DNA of 64,000 bases, taken from positions 7,192,001 to 7,256,000 of the forward strand of contig NC_003076.8 of NCBI RefSeq assembly GCF_000001735.4, written 5' to 3'. Positions 1-13,717 of the stretch are shown here, piece after piece (positions within the stretch are counted from its first letter, which is position 1; each line of letters begins with the position of its first letter). Source of the stretch: Arabidopsis thaliana. Taxonomy: Eukaryota; Streptophyta; Magnoliopsida; Brassicales; Brassicaceae. The translations under genes were made by a program, and so were the position numbers. The notes beneath the pieces were generated by a model that worked only from the letters and a program-made list of their open reading frames with translations, did no database searches and was not told the DNA's origin.

Positions 1-206
1 ACATCGAATCACCTAACATTATTTTGTCCAAATCCAAATTGTTTCTAAATTCTCTAACAATAATAAAAAAAACGTAACGAGAGAAGTAAATTGATAAGAC
101 ATTGAAACGAAAAGAAAGGAATATGGAGCGAAAAAATAATTAAGAAAAGAAAGAAAACAGTGGGACCTACCTATAAAACCTCTTGCGTCTTGCGTCTGCG
201 GCTTTC

Positions 207-214
207 TTTATAAG
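207..214 (+). promoter_or_regulatory. AGO9: Putative TATA box of AGO9
   Basis: TTTATAAG lies about 30 bases before a CT-rich leader that begins near 235-245, which is the usual plant spacing. The transcription start is inferred from that spacing only. The leader then appears to be split by an intron of about 1.1 kb before the ATG at 1472: likely donor AG/GTTTGT near 353-354, acceptor CAG ending at 1469. Confidence 0.45.
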
Positions 215-1471
215 CGACACACCTATATTTTAGTGAATCACCAAAACAAACAAACCCTTTCTTCTTCCTCTCATAATCCCTCTCTCTCTTCTTCTCTCTC
301 GCTCGCTGCTCTGTTTAGGGTTTTTCTCGTTCGTCTCTTCTATAAGTACTAGGTTTGTTTTTTACTCAAAAATCGTTCAATGTATGTTCGATTTTGAAGC
401 TTTCATGCATGATTCCTGTTCATTTCGTCGATTTTGGTGGTTTTTTTCTCTTTTTTTTAGCGATTTCTGCGCTGTTAGTGTTCATCTGTATTTTTCGTCG
501 TCGTCGTTTGGTGTTAAACAAGTGATTTTTGTTGTTTCATGAGTTTCTCTGGATTTTTTGGTCATGGTAGTGTTTGTTTATGTTGAATCTCACTGTTTTT
601 TTTCTCTTTGAAGCTGCGTTCGTTGTTACATGATTTTCGTCTTCTTCTTCCTCTGAGTAATCGCTGTTTATTTTTCTACTCTGGATTTTTTGTTTTTTTG
701 GTCTTCTCTTTGACCTCTGTTAAGAAATCTGGAAAAATAAATGTTGGCGTGTGTTTTTTACTAAAAAATTTGTTTGCATTTTCCCGAGAAAAATCTTCTG
801 GGTTTCTTTTGCTGCTTTGTGTTCTTTGTCTCTACCTTCATTTTTTTATTCGCTTTATCCAACAGATCTCTCTCTCTCTCTCTCCCTCTCGCTTTTTAGG
901 TGACCATTTTTTTTTTGTCATATATGATCATGTCACGTACATCTCTTCTTCACCATTTTTTTTTTCTGTCATAGATCTTCCTTATGCGGCTTTGAAGCAT
1001 GACGCGAATGATTTTGTTTGCTTTTGAGTAATCTGAGTCTAGTTTGTGATGGTGACGAATCTGTTCTTTAGATCTGTAGATTTCATCTCTAGTACTTGTT
1101 CAAGTGTGGGTTGATCAGTGTTTTTGCGTGAATGCTTTTGTTTATGCCATCTTTCTGTTTGTTCCTGAATCATGTTTTATATGCTGTGATTTAATGGTTT
1201 TAAGTAACTGTGTGAAGATCGCTTTGCTTTTATCAAGATGACACCTGACTCCATGAGTTTTTCTATGTGACGTTTGCTTTGTCCTGTGATTTAATAGTTC
1301 TCAGCTCTACTGGCTTAGATTTTCGGGTCAGAATTATTTTCATACTAAAAATTTGTGATAAATCTGGCTTCAACAATGGTTTCTTTGTAGCGTTTATGCT
1401 TTCCCATTGCTTTAAACAGATTATATTTTGGTGCTGTTCTTTTCTGACCTTCTGATATTTGTATCCCAGAG

Positions 1472-4400
1472 ATGGATTCTGATGAACCGAATGGGAGTGG
1501 ATTACCACCTCCACCACCTTTCGTTCCAGCAAATCTTGTCCCTGAAGTGGAGCCTGTAAAAAAGAACATTCTTCTCCCAATGGCTCGGCCTCGAGGCAGC
1601 GGCTCCAAAGGACAGAAGATTCCTCTTCTTACTAATCACTTTGGAGTCAAGTTCAACAAACCAAGCGGTTACTTCTTTCATTACAGTGTATGTATACTGT
1701 GACCTCTAATAATCCTCTATTTGTATCAGTGCGTTTCCTGTTTTATCTCTATGATACATGATGGATTTGTTTCTTTAAAATTTGCTACAGGTTGCTATCA
1801 ATTATGAAGATGGCCGTCCAGTGGAGGCTAAAGGTATCGGCCGAAAGATTCTTGACAAAGTTCAGGAGACCTATCAAAGTGATTTGGGTGCCAAATACTT
1901 TGCTTATGATGGCGAGAAGACTCTCTTCACTGTTGGTGCTCTTCCCAGCAACAAACTTGACTTCTCTGTTGTTCTTGAAGAAATACCTTCTAGCAGGTGT
2001 GATTATGACTTCTTTTGATTTTTTTTTCCCTGTGAAATTTCTCGACTGTTTCCTTTTCTTCAAAGTCTAATATGCTTTGATATCCTCTTTATCTGCAGAA
2101 ATCACGCTGGAAATGATACAAATGATGCTGATAGAAAAAGATCAAGGCGTCCCAACCAAACTAAGAAATTCATGGTTGAGATAAGTTATGCTGCAAAGAT
2201 CCCCATGCAGGCTATTGCAAGCGCTCTTCAAGGGAAGGAGACAGAGAATCTTCAAGACGCTCTGAGAGTGCTGGATATTATTTTGCGCCAGAGTGCAGCT
2301 AGGCAGTAAGTTAAATATTCTGGGTATTTGTATTTCAAATAAATTCTCTGCTTGATCTTTAATGTCATGTTCTCATATCTGTTCGCAGAGGTTGCCTCCT
2401 TGTTCGCCAGTCCTTTTTCCACAATGACGTAAAGAACTTTGTACCTATTGGTGGAGGTGTCAGTGGTTGCAGAGGGTTCCATTCAAGTTTCAGAACTACT
2501 CAGGGAGGCTTATCCCTGAATATTGGTAATTCTTTTCCAGATCTAATGTGTATTAGATTCTTCCTTGACATTCGGCTGCTAAACTTTGATTTTTTTGCTT
2601 TGGCATTTCTTCAGACACTTCAACTACGATGATAGTACAACCTGGACCTGTAGTTGATTTCCTGCTTGCTAACCAGAACAAGAAAGATCCATACGGAATG
2701 GACTGGAACAAGGTACATCATTTTCTTTTATGTTGTACTATTTCACTGATGTATTTTATCTGATTTTATCTCATCAGGCTCGACGTGTCCTCAAGAATCT
2801 GAGAGTTCAAATTACTCTTTCCAATAGAGAATACAAGATAAGTGGACTAAGTGAACACAGCTGCAAAGATCAACTGTATGTCAAATTTCTTTGATCACAA
2901 GTTTATATGCTTTTGAGTTTATTCTAAGATATTGGTCTTTGATTGATAGATTTACATGGAGGAAACCTAACGACAAGGGAGAATTTGAGGAGGTTGAGAT
3001 CACAGTGCTCAATTACTATAAAGAGCGTAACATTGAAGTGCGTTATTCAGGTGACTTCCCTTGCATCAATGTTGGTAAGCCGAAGCGTCCCACTTACTTC
3101 CCCATTGAGGTAAATAAAATGAATTGTTGTTTTTCTGTTTTCCACATATTTTTTTGTAACGGATTATGACAATCGTTTTGGTTTTCATGTTTGCAGTTCT
3201 GTAATCTTGTGTCTCTACAGCGATACACAAAATCGCTTACCAATTTTCAGAGGGCTGCCCTAGTTGAAAAGTCTAGGCAGAAGCCACCTGAAAGGATGGC
3301 CTCGCTAACCAAAGTAGTTCTTGTTTCCATAGTTCTTCTTCCCATTATCCTTGACGCTTTTTCTGTTTCTTATGTTTTATGTTCTGATTTATCTTGCAGG
3401 GTCTGAAGGACAGCAATTACAATGCCGACCCGGTATTGCAAGATAGTGGTGTTAGCATTATCACCAATTTTACCCAAGTTGAAGGCCGTATCTTACCAAC
3501 ACCAATGGTGACTTTCGTTGATTCTCTTGCTTTCCTTGCTGTATTTTTTCCTTTTTGCTTGTGGATGTTTTATTGTTGATTATCTTTGTCCTTGTTTACA
3601 GCTGAAAGTGGGCAAGGGAGAAAACCTTTCCCCAATCAAAGGAAAATGGAACTTTATGCGTAAGGTGCTTAGATTTTCTATCTTTTGCCCTAGTTTGAAT
3701 ATTGTAACCTCGACTAGTACTGATTGAATTCTAATGCAGACACTCGCTGAGCCAACGACGGTTACTAGATGGGCTGTTGTGAACTTCTCTGCTCGCTGTG
3801 ATACAAATACACTTATTCGTGACTTGATTAAATGTGGACGGGAGAAAGGAATTGTAAGCCTTCTTTAGGTTCATTGGTTACTATACAAACGAATCATATG
3901 CACAACTCCTTTTAATTCGTCCCTTTTGTTTTTCCCTTTTATCCCAGAATGTAGAGCCTCCATTCAAGGATGTCATCAACGAGAATCCTCAGTTTAGGAA
4001 TGCACCAGCTACTGTGAGAGTAGAGAATATGTTTGAGCAGATAAAATCCAAACTCCCAAAGCCGCCTCTGTTCCTTCTTTGCATACTCGCTGAAAGGAAA
4101 AACTCTGATGTTTATGGTACATCACATCACACTTTACATTCTTGAATATGGCCTGTTTTCCCCCTTGAATGTAAATGTTTAACTTTTCATGTGTCTGAAA
4201 TTTTTTAGGCCCTTGGAAAAAAAAGAATCTTGTTGATCTTGGAATTGTGACTCAGTGCATTGCTCCCACCAGACTGAACGATCAGTATCTCACCAATGTT
4301 CTCCTGAAGATAAATGCCAAGGTAGCTGGAGGTTGTAAATTCATTCAATTCGAATTTCAAGACTGATTGTAAAGACTTTACAAGCTTACAAGCTTACAGC

Positions 4401-6113
4401 TGAAATGATTTATAATTCGTATATGTAGCTTGGTGGATTGAATTCGTTGTTAGCTATGGAGCGCTCACCAGCAATGCCAAAAGTAACGCAAGTTCCTACC
4501 ATCATTGTTGGGATGGATGTATCCCATGGTTCCCCTGGCCAGTCTGATATACCATCAATTGCTGCTGTAATACTGATTTTGTTTTGTTAATTTTTCGTGT
4601 GATCTCATTTAGTGTTGTGTGTTCATTCTTGGCAACAACTCTGGTAACTTGGTGTTTGTTGGAAATCGTAGGTTGTGAGCTCAAGACAATGGCCACTCAT
4701 CTCAAAATATAAGGCATGTGTACGCACACAATCACGCAAAATGGAAATGATTGATAATCTCTTCAAACCCGTCAATGGCAAAGACGAAGGAATGTTCAGG
4801 TAAAATTCATAGGCAGCGTTTTTGTCATCTTAATTCTATTTTAGGGCCTTGTGAATGGTACAATATTCTTTTATACTTGTACAAAAAGGTATGTCAGCAT
4901 CAGTGTAATTAGAGATTTCCTACTGTTTACAGGGAACTCTTGTTAGACTTTTACTACAGTTCAGAGAATAGGAAACCAGAGCACATCATTATTTTCAGGT
5001 ATACTTAAATCTATTAAGGTATCATGTAAAATAATATACTCCAATTTGTTAACTCACTGTTACTAATATACATGTAGGGATGGTGTAAGCGAGTCTCAGT
5101 TCAATCAAGTTCTTAATATTGAATTGGATCAGATGATGCAGGTATGGATTATAGTTCTAGAGCTTCAGAGCTTTTAGTGACACAAAGACGTTTTATTTAG
5201 TATATCTTGGATATCTTTGGGCCTGCCTGATCTCTTTTTTTGTTACTTTATTAGGCATGCAAGTTTCTTGATGATACGTGGCATCCGAAGTTTACAGTGA
5301 TAGTTGCCCAGAAGAACCACCACACAAAGTTCTTCCAGTCTCGAGGCCCTGATAATGTTCCTCCAGGTAAAATCCATTTGACAAATGCATGATTTTCTGT
5401 TGGTCATTATTTTGTGTTTAAAATGACCTGAAACCTGGCTTTTGCCTGCAGGAACAATCATTGACAGCCAGATCTGTCACCCACGCAACTTTGATTTCTA
5501 TCTCTGCGCCCATGCTGGCATGATTGTAAGTTATAGCTCCTGCAGAAATACTTTGACCACTTAGTTACTATATAAATCCAACTTAACAGTTTTCTATATT
5601 GATTTTGGATGTGTTAGGGAACTACAAGGCCAACACATTACCATGTTCTGTATGACGAGATTGGGTTTGCCACAGACGACCTCCAAGAACTTGTGCATTC
5701 TCTGTCCTATGTGTAAGAATTATATCACTTTTAACTCTTAATCTGATAGGTATCTTTGTGGAATTATATCACTTTTGACAATAATCTTCAAATTGTTTGC
5801 TTTGATTCTTGTAGCTACCAGAGGAGCACCACTGCGATCTCAGTCGGTTAGTCTCACATCTTTTATGCGTTGCTGCTGATAGCTACAACATTATGTGCAA
5901 TATCTCAATTCTCAAGTTTCTTTATGTTTGTTTGCAGTTGCACCTGTATGTTACGCTCATTTGGCAGCTGCACAGATGGGAACTGTGATGAAGTATGAAG
6001 AGTTGTCTGAGACTTCTTCGAGCCATGGAGGAATCACCACACCTGGAGCAGTCCCTGTGCCACCTATGCCGCAGCTGCACAATAATGTTTCAACCTCCAT
6101 GTTCTTCTGTTGA
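1472..6113 (+). CDS. AGO9: ARGONAUTE 9 (AGO4-clade small-RNA effector)
   Basis: Coding exons: 1472-1687, 1791-1996, 2099-2305, 2389-2525, 2615-2712, 2778-2875, 2950-3109, 3197-3313, 3400-3507, 3602-3664, 3740-3853, 3948-4116, 4209-4321, 4429-4566, 4672-4799, 4933-4998, 5078-5141, 5255-5366, 5452-5525, 5618-5712, 5815-5846, 5938-6113. They sum to 2691 bases, or 896 residues, the length I recall for AGO9. A proline-rich N-terminus is followed by the N domain, PAZ (about 260-375), MID and PIWI (about 550-860). The slicer tetrad is present: D632 in VGMDVSHG, E692 in FRELL, D714 in FRDGVSE and a His in THYHV (803-807). The protein ends in the AGO4-type MFFC. Family knowledge: AGO9 binds mainly 24-nt siRNAs that silence transposons and acts in ovules, where it restricts germ-cell fate. 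AGO4 and AGO8 are the nearest alternatives; the N-terminal sequence fits AGO9. The 3' UTR probably ends near 6330. Confidence 0.97.
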
Positions 6114-6339
6114 TGGAACATGGTCCAGTCCACACGATAGCTGAGTTTATATGCTTTTGATGGAGAACCAACGAACTTTTGTTTACTCTTCTCTGGGTTT
6201 GGTTCCTCTTTTGTTTTTCGTCGACCCTTTAACATTGAGGAGATACTCTTTATATTCTGTCGGTTTTTGTGGGCGCTGTTGGTTGATACTTTATTATGCT
6301 TAATCAGATTTGGTATTTTAAGGCATTGAGTTCTCTTCT

Positions 6340-7190
6340 TTTTTTAACGTCGATCTGATGTTGTGGCTGAATTACATATAGGCAGTGTGATTTGCATCAT
6401 ATAGTTAGATTTGGAACATATCGATGAACTACAACATCTGCTAGGTTTAAAAGAAAACATTTTGCCCAGAAAATTTGCAACTTTAGGTACTTATAACCTT
6501 CAGGGTGTGTTAGTTAAGTAACCCTTCAGGAATATTGGTAAAACCGTAAAACCCAAATTTCGCTCTTTTCGTGAGTGTTAAGCAAATTCATGGTAATCAT
6601 CAGACTTTTTTTTTTTTGTCGGCAATCATCAGAGTTATCAATATCTAAAAGAAAGAATCAGGAATATTTGTGTAAATAAGAACTCTTTGAAAAAATATTC
6701 TGCGTAGGCCAAATATATAAGATGCAAGAAGACAAAAATTTACAAACAAGAAAATGTACTATCTATATAAAATTGTCAAATAAAACATCTCTTATTGTTT
6801 CTACAGATACTACAAATCACATCATTTTTTTTTTGTTTTTTTTTCTTCTAAAATTGAGTAAATTAGAAAATGAAATATATACAAAAAAGAAAAAGATTAC
6901 AACTTTTAGGGAGAGGGCGAAACTCTTGTGTAGATGAACGCCTCTTCAGTCAAAGCTCTTGTTTGTATTGCAGAGATCATCCTGCATCCATCCAAAATCC
7001 ACAAAAATAATCCCACAAAAGAAAAATACCACCAAGGAAATTATCCTTTAAAATTCAGAGTGATTGCTTCACTTGGTTGGTCACTTCCCCCAGAAGAAAG
7101 AGATACACAAAACTTTAGGTCAAGATTTAAGGATCATTTGCTCTGCGGCATCAACACATATCTCTGCTTCTTCTTCACTTCACATCCTCA
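6340..7190. other. Convergent intergenic region between AGO9 and LARP1a
   Basis: This AT-rich stretch lies between two genes that converge. Its right part (roughly 6930-7190) is probably the 3' UTR of the minus-strand gene. The short frames inside it have no similarity that I recognise, and I see no RNA gene or repeat. Confidence 0.6.
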
Positions 7191-10100
7191 TCAGTGAGAC
7201 TTGTTTTCTTTTTGGTTGGTGATTGTTTCCTTTGCTCGGAAATCGTCTATGCTACGGAATTCTTCCTTCAGTAGTTTCTCTAGCTCAGGGTGCTTTGTTA
7301 TCGGTTCTTCTTTGCCTCGATAATGGTGGAATGCCCTACACAAGAGAGAGATGATTAGGTCCTATTCAACACAACCAACCAAACAAACAAACTTTTTCTA
7401 TTATCAAAAGGAGAGCATTGAGGCTATGTGAACATCTTTTAACCTAGATTATTACTACAAGCCCTTTTTTTTTATGTAAGTTCTCTAGAGACATTAACGA
7501 AAATCACAGTTCCATAACAGGAATTCAGTAGCAACAATATTGTTTAACCATTATCATAATAATAGAGCCCTTACCAATATTTCTCCAAGCCATACAGATT
7601 TCCCTTGTGGTAGAAGTCAAGCGATAGCTTCTCAAAGTCCTTGTAAAGGTCCTCATCAAAGTGCTTCTCCAGACCATAACTTAAGAAGCAAGGCAGACCA
7701 ATATTAGTTGGATTAGATTTTTTTACACTGAGAGCTTATCCGCAGTGAAAAAGATGGAACATATAAGCAAATCTAAGACGTATGCATTACCTATAAAACC
7801 TAAAGAGACACTCCAGCCCATAATCGTAATTGCCAGCTGCATCCTCAAGAGCAAACTTCTGAAAGTCATCATACATAGAGAGAACAAATGTGTCTCTGAG
7901 GAAATACGACCAAAATCGGTACAAATGGTTCATTTCCTGCAAAAAGAACAGCCAGAATTCAGATACAATTCCAGAAACTAGGGTTTCTGATCTCTAACTA
8001 GATTAAAGTATGAGTTGAGTAATTTATATGTAAAAACAGATGAGTTGAGCATGTAACAGCTATTGCGGGTTTCTTTTGTTATACATGATGAGAAATCATC
8101 GAAAGGAGGTTAACATGAAACTGACCTCACTGCATCCGCTACCTAGCTTCTTTCTTTCGTTTAAGCAGCGCTTGCGATACTTCAAGTACCTATAGGTAGA
8201 TTTAAAAGGAATAAGAACAGAGACCTTCAAGATACGATCTTATCCTCCAAAAAATAATGCTCCATACAATAACCATAGACTCACTTTTCTTGTTTAAACC
8301 CATTCTCTTCCAACAGTTGGTGGCTCGGATGTTGAAAAGGTGGAAATGATTTTGGCAAAGAGCCCACAGGTGGACTGCTTCCAGAAAGTGTACATTGTGG
8401 AGATGAACTCAATTTCGAAAGCCTAGGGCTGTTAAAATACAATAAAAACAGAATATTAAGGACAAGTGATAAACAAAAAAATAAGAAAAAGTTGGGAATA
8501 TAAAGGATTGCTAAGATACTGACCCATGACTGTCTGGTGGTGTAGAACCAAAGAAAAATCCAATGGAGCTACTAGGCGGACTTTCTGATATATTTCCATT
8601 GTTCCTTATGTTACTCGAGAAGAACCTCCGTGCATGGGCTGTATGATGTTTGTGCGTTCCCTTATTTTGCTTCCTCCGTGAAGTAATGATTCCATGCTCT
8701 TCCCCTCCATCATTTGCTGCGGAATTTTCGCCCAACTTAGTGTTCAATCCTTCCCCAGATTTGATTTTCCCATCTTTGGTATCCAAATGGGAGTTGTTCT
8801 TCCTACGGCCAGATCGTTTTTTTTTAAGCTCCTGTTTCATAGGTAAAGATTAGAAATTGGACTCCAAAGAGGTAAATCATATTATGATAGGAAAATATTC
8901 CTTACCTGCTCAAAGTAGTAAAGACCATCGTTGATTGTGGAGGCAAGCTCCTTAGGAATATTTTTTGCTTCCGTCCCACCGATTCCAGCGCCATCACTTT
9001 TACCACTATTCTGTCCAGCATATAACGGAACATGAATAATTGATTTCACCAAACATAGAGTTCAAGGAAATATATAAAAAGTTCTGTGTAATACCTGGGT
9101 AACAATTACAAGTTTCTGAATATCTTGATCATCAACAGCCATATCATCGTCTTCATACTCAATGCTACAAAATGTCAAATAAACCTAAGCATCAACTGCA
9201 GTACTTTATATATGCAGTTTAAGATTCATATAAAAAAAAGAAGGCATATTGGAAACAAAAGGACAGAAAGCAAATAGCAGGACTAATTAAGTGGTGCACG
9301 CACTACCTTTTGGACATGGACAGTCCACTCTTTCTCGGGCTTCTGTGCTCCAGATCTAGTTCCTCGTCAAGCAAGAAAGTGTTTGAAAAATCGTTTGACA
9401 AGTCCTCCACATTTCTTTTTTCGTCTGCTGATGATTTCAGGTTACCACTTTTATAATTATTGGTTCTTGATGACTGAGCTCCCTGTACCACACAACGGAA
9501 AAACTATGACTGGAGCAAAAACTAAAATTTCATTGGCTTGGCAGTCTTACAGAATTTCTCTACCAAAAGAAATTTTTTTTTACCTCTGAAGAGAAATCGG
9601 ACACGGTAGGCTTTGAAGAACCCTTTGAAGGGTTTCCAAAATTATCCCCGCTTGTTATACTTTTTGGGGAATCTTTGTCACCGTCTCCAATTGTCTCCGC
9701 AGAGGTTGACTTTTTAGATGCAGGAATCCAGTCAGACCACTTGTCACGCTTGCGTATCTGGTCACCCTGTAAAAGTACCAGCATTTCAAATTAGGATCCA
9801 ACAGATAAGAAGTACCAGCATTTTATACTGTTTTAAAAAACAAGTAGGCCTTACACCTGTGGAAACCAAGCATGCTCTAAGTTAAGTTAGAATAATCAAA
9901 GAGGCTTCTTTAAACTATTATTCAGAGACAAAGTTCTAACCCATTCTTTTGGTGATAGCCTCACCACAATAGAAATACACAATACAACCGAAGAAAACAT
10001 AGTGTTCAAGGAAACAATTTTTTAATACAAAAGCTAATCTGAACCCAAGAATTAGTAAAACCCCATTCACAAAAGCAAGAGTTTAGCATTTAAACCAGAA

Positions 10101-11879
10101 AAGAAGGAAGGTGGTCTGACCTGCACTTCAACAGAATTAGAAAACCCCAACGCATAGACTATAAAATCAACATCCATAGTCATTGCTTTAACCTGCAATT
10201 CAAGAGTAAAAGAAAACTTAAAAAACAACACACTTGTGTAAAAACACAGATGACAGAATAGATTAATGAAAAAGAAAGCAAGTCAAGCTCATGTTACTAA
10301 TTTTACCCTTTTGAAGCCAGCTATAATTTTTGTGGGAACCCATCCTTCTTCATCCATCAAAGAAATGAGGTAATGATCATTCTCAAGGTTTTCATCACTG
10401 AAAAGGGAATAAATAAACGGAAGGTAATATGAAATTTCAAGAGCCACAATAAAGGATAAGCTGAACATAATTATAATCACAAAAAAATTGATGTAGAGAA
10501 GCATAACTTGCCTGAAATAATACTCTACTTGTTTTAAGACTCTATCCCTTAAGTCGAGTTTTTCTGGAGATAGTATTGGAGGACCCTGGTTTACAGGGTA
10601 TGGAGCAAAGCGTGGAGGATAAGGACCTCTTATAGCTCCAGGGGGTGGACCCGGCAAGTAGTATACAGGCCCTGTGTCAAATGAAGAAACAAAAACAGCA
10701 CTCATGCATCAAAAACCGACAGTTATCCTTTATCCTAATGCTAAATATATTCAAGAGCAACAGAATTAAATTTTTATCAACTACTCTCAGCCAGTCCCTT
10801 TAAACACATTGACAAAGAATCAATATCTTACCAGGAAAGCCTGGACCTGGACCAACCAGGAACCCAGGAGCTGGACCCATAAATGGAGGTCTCCCGAAAT
10901 TTCTTGGTCCAGCACCTTGTGGCATGTTTCTGGGGTCAAAACCCCTCTGATGCGGCCAAGGCTTTCCAGGATCCCCTTGAGGAGCTGGCAACACAGGTGG
11001 AAGAGGGGAAGCTTGAACTTGCTTCTCATTGCCAGACTCAGTAACAGGAGGCACAGGAACCGGGTAGGGAGGATAAGGTGCATATGGAAAATCTGGACCA
11101 GCAGCATGTGGCAGAGGCACCATAGGTGGAAAAGGAGGTGGATGATACGGTACAGCATGCACGAGATAAGGAGGAGGAGGAGGACCATTCTGGTTGCTCC
11201 TCGGACCTGGTTTTGAATGACGGCCAGATGGATTCTTGTGTCCAGGATTAGCCTTTCCACCACCCTTAGATTTCGCTTGACCAGTTACGGCCTAAACAAC
11301 AAAACAAAAGAGCTTTTATGAGCAAAGCTAAGGCTACAAATTCAATGCTAAACAAAAGACTTTCCAATCACACTATAAACCTTTCAAGCCAAGTAAAAGA
11401 AAATCACGACAAATAAATAAACGTCATAATCATCATGCATCAAATTCGATCAAAGATTCAATATCACCAACTTAAACCAATCACGAACACAACTGATATC
11501 CAGTATCAGATAACTCTCAGCTCTACCAAGTACCACGCACCATTACAATCGGAAAATTAATACTCAATTAAAGCATAATCAAACAACATTGACAAATCAA
11601 CGGAAAGAAGTCGGTTGTTTGACTAACCGGAGTAGGGATTGGGATAGACGTCGGAATGTTTTTAGACGGCGGAGCAGGTGCAGGCGCCGGAGGATTCTTA
11701 GGACGCGGTTGTTGGGCAGCGTCGGCGAGTGCAGGCCACGAATGAGCTCCCATTACAGGAGCGTCAATAGTCTCAACAGGAGAAGTCGTTGTTTTCCACG
11801 GAGACTTAGTCCCAATACCACCTTCACGGGTGATCAATTCTCGATCATCGGCCACTGATCCTTCAGTCTCCGCCATCAT
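7191..11879 (-). CDS. LARP1A: La-related protein 1a
   Basis: Exons in coding order: 11879-11628, 11291-10832, 10671-10512, 10397-10307, 10192-10121, 9766-9584, 9482-9307, 9164-9095, 9010-8906, 8831-8524, 8428-8285, 8189-8126, 7936-7791, 7679-7575, 7335-7191. Total 2481 bases, 826 residues from the first of two adjacent ATGs; the second, at 11876, would give MAETEG. A long Pro/Gly-rich region (about 85-270) precedes a La motif (about 277-340, with EYYFSDENL and [11 protein letters not shown]). A Ser/Lys-rich linker and a C-terminal DM15/LARP1 region (about 665-800, with [16 protein letters not shown]) follow. The DM15 region of LARP1 proteins binds the mRNA cap and TOP leaders. In Arabidopsis LARP1 acts with XRN4 in heat-induced mRNA decay and in TOR-dependent translation. 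The third intron has a GC donor (see findings). Confidence 0.96.
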
Positions 11880-12087
11880 TAGAAACTTGGAAAGATAAAC
11901 AGAATCAAAACAAGGAAGCGATTCAATTGGATCAAAAACAGAACGAGGATTGAAGGATCAGATGGAGAAGACGCAATGTGAGGAAGAGAGGTTGAAGAAG
12001 GAGGCAAGTGTGTGTGTGTGTTTTGGTGGCGACACTCTTTAAGGGAGGAATAAGCGAGGATGAAACAAACAGTGAAACGTATAACCC

Positions 12088-12099
12088 CAAAAACCCTAG
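12088..12099 (-). promoter_or_regulatory. Telo-box-like motif in the LARP1a promoter or leader
   Basis: The + strand reads AAAACCCTAG about 210 bases upstream of the LARP1a start codon. Telo-boxes (AAACCCTAA/G) are common near the starts of plant genes for ribosomal proteins and translation factors. Whether it works here is inference. Confidence 0.35.
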
Positions 12100-12109
12100 T
12101 TACTTTCCT

Positions 12110-13580
12110 CTTTTTTTATATGTATATGTTTATTTTATATAGCAATTTCCTATTTTTCCTATTTGAAATTTGACAAAAAATAAGAATAATATTCATGATT
12201 TGTTTAATTACTAGTATTACAAATATCCTCTAATCTGGTCTTTATCCTTCGTAATTAAAAACATTCAATTTATTTCTTTTTAATTTTTGTTTTGAGAAAA
12301 CATCATTTATGTAGGGTTTTAAAAAAATTTAAATTAACTTTATAAACTTATTTTCGTTAGACCTATTTATAACGCGTTTATTTATTAACCTTAGTTTATG
12401 TCCTTAAATAGATGTGTTAGAATTTGTGTAGCAATTCTAAGTTATTTTGTACTTTTAATGTGATCTAACAAACTTTTGTTACAACTAAGGATTAGTAGTT
12501 GGTAAAAGAGAACGAAGATAACTAGTTATCGCTCTTATAATCTCTTTATTGTTTTATTGTTTAATTCGTTTAAGTTATTTAATTATAATATTTAGTCTTT
12601 TAAAAATACGTGAAAAATTATCTGAATTGTTAATATACATATAATAATTTTTATATATATGATGGATATTAACGATGATTTCTGAGGTGAAAACTATTAT
12701 CTTAATTTTTTTTTTGGGTGAGGCTATTATCTTAATTCTTCAATATGTGAACCTACGAAGAATAAAGTAATTGATGAAGATTTGAATGAATTTTTGTCTC
12801 TGAAAATGACATTTGAAGGTGTCTGTGGAAGATTTAGTGTCCACTAGATAAGATTTCTAAACAAAAGGTCAATATATTGATGAAAATTGAAGTGATTGAA
12901 ATCAAGTTTTTCCAATGATAGTACACTCGTTTGAAGAAAATATGAGGTTGAATCAAAACCTTAGTTCAAAGTAAATGATAAAGCAAAAGCTGAAATCTTA
13001 CAATTTGAAAGTGACCAATATACAATGCGAGAAAGCAAAAGAAAAAACAATGACTCAACCTATAAGGAAAGTGCATGACAATCACTCATGGCTTAGTGAA
13101 TAGTGACCATCGCCTTTTACAAGTTTACATTGGCTTTGAAACCCTCCAAACTTTTCGAAACAATCTTTCGACCAATAACTAGTTTACGGGACTAACCAAT
13201 ACAAATCTTGGAAAATGATGATTCTTTGACCATCTCTATTCTAACCCCACCTATTGGAGTTTAAGGCCTTTTCATCGTCACGATACGCATACTATGATCA
13301 CTGGCTCTAGCAAGATGTTAAGGCACACAAATCGGTGGCAAGGAGGTGACTGGCCCTTGTGTCATTATCCTTCTCAAAGGCATTGAACCAACTTTTTATT
13401 CACATTTGTTTATTATATACTAAAAGAAATAAACAAAAAAAAAGTGGATAATTATAAACTTTTGGACGCCAAGTCACTCGTTTATCCATTTGGTACGGAT
13501 TTTAATGATATCTCTCTCTCAAGAGCCCCTTTTATGCAAAATCTCTTTTTCGCTACCAATGGCATTATTCGTAATTAACT
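12110..13580. other. Intergenic region between divergent LARP1a and AKINbeta1
   Basis: The part at 12110-12740 is plain AT-rich sequence. The part at 12740-13400 is less AT-rich and reads in places like decayed coding sequence, but stops fall in every frame and I could not identify a family. The part at 13500-13717 is the CT-rich promoter and leader of AKINbeta1. Confidence 0.5.
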
Positions 13581-13717
13581 TCTAACTTGAGGGGCGTTTC
13601 ATTATCTCCTCCTCGTCGTCCTCCCTCCATTTTTCTTCACGTCTGGTTTTCTCTCTCTTTTCCTCTATCTCTCTCCTCTCTTTGTCTCTCTCGCTTCTGT
13701 GATTTGGGCTTTTTCAG

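Noticed and set aside
608..1027. Open frame of 139 codons before AGO9
   Set aside because: It lies in the T-rich leader intron of AGO9; the Phe/Ser/Leu-rich translation reflects base composition.
10809..11263. Frames antisense and out of frame to the Pro-rich part of LARP1a
   Set aside because: They shadow the GC-richer exon 2; only the frame that splices to the La motif makes sense.
12740..13400. Possible decayed retrotransposon gag-like coding DNA
   Set aside because: Stops in all frames, no zinc knuckle, no terminal repeats and no primer-binding site; too weak to name.
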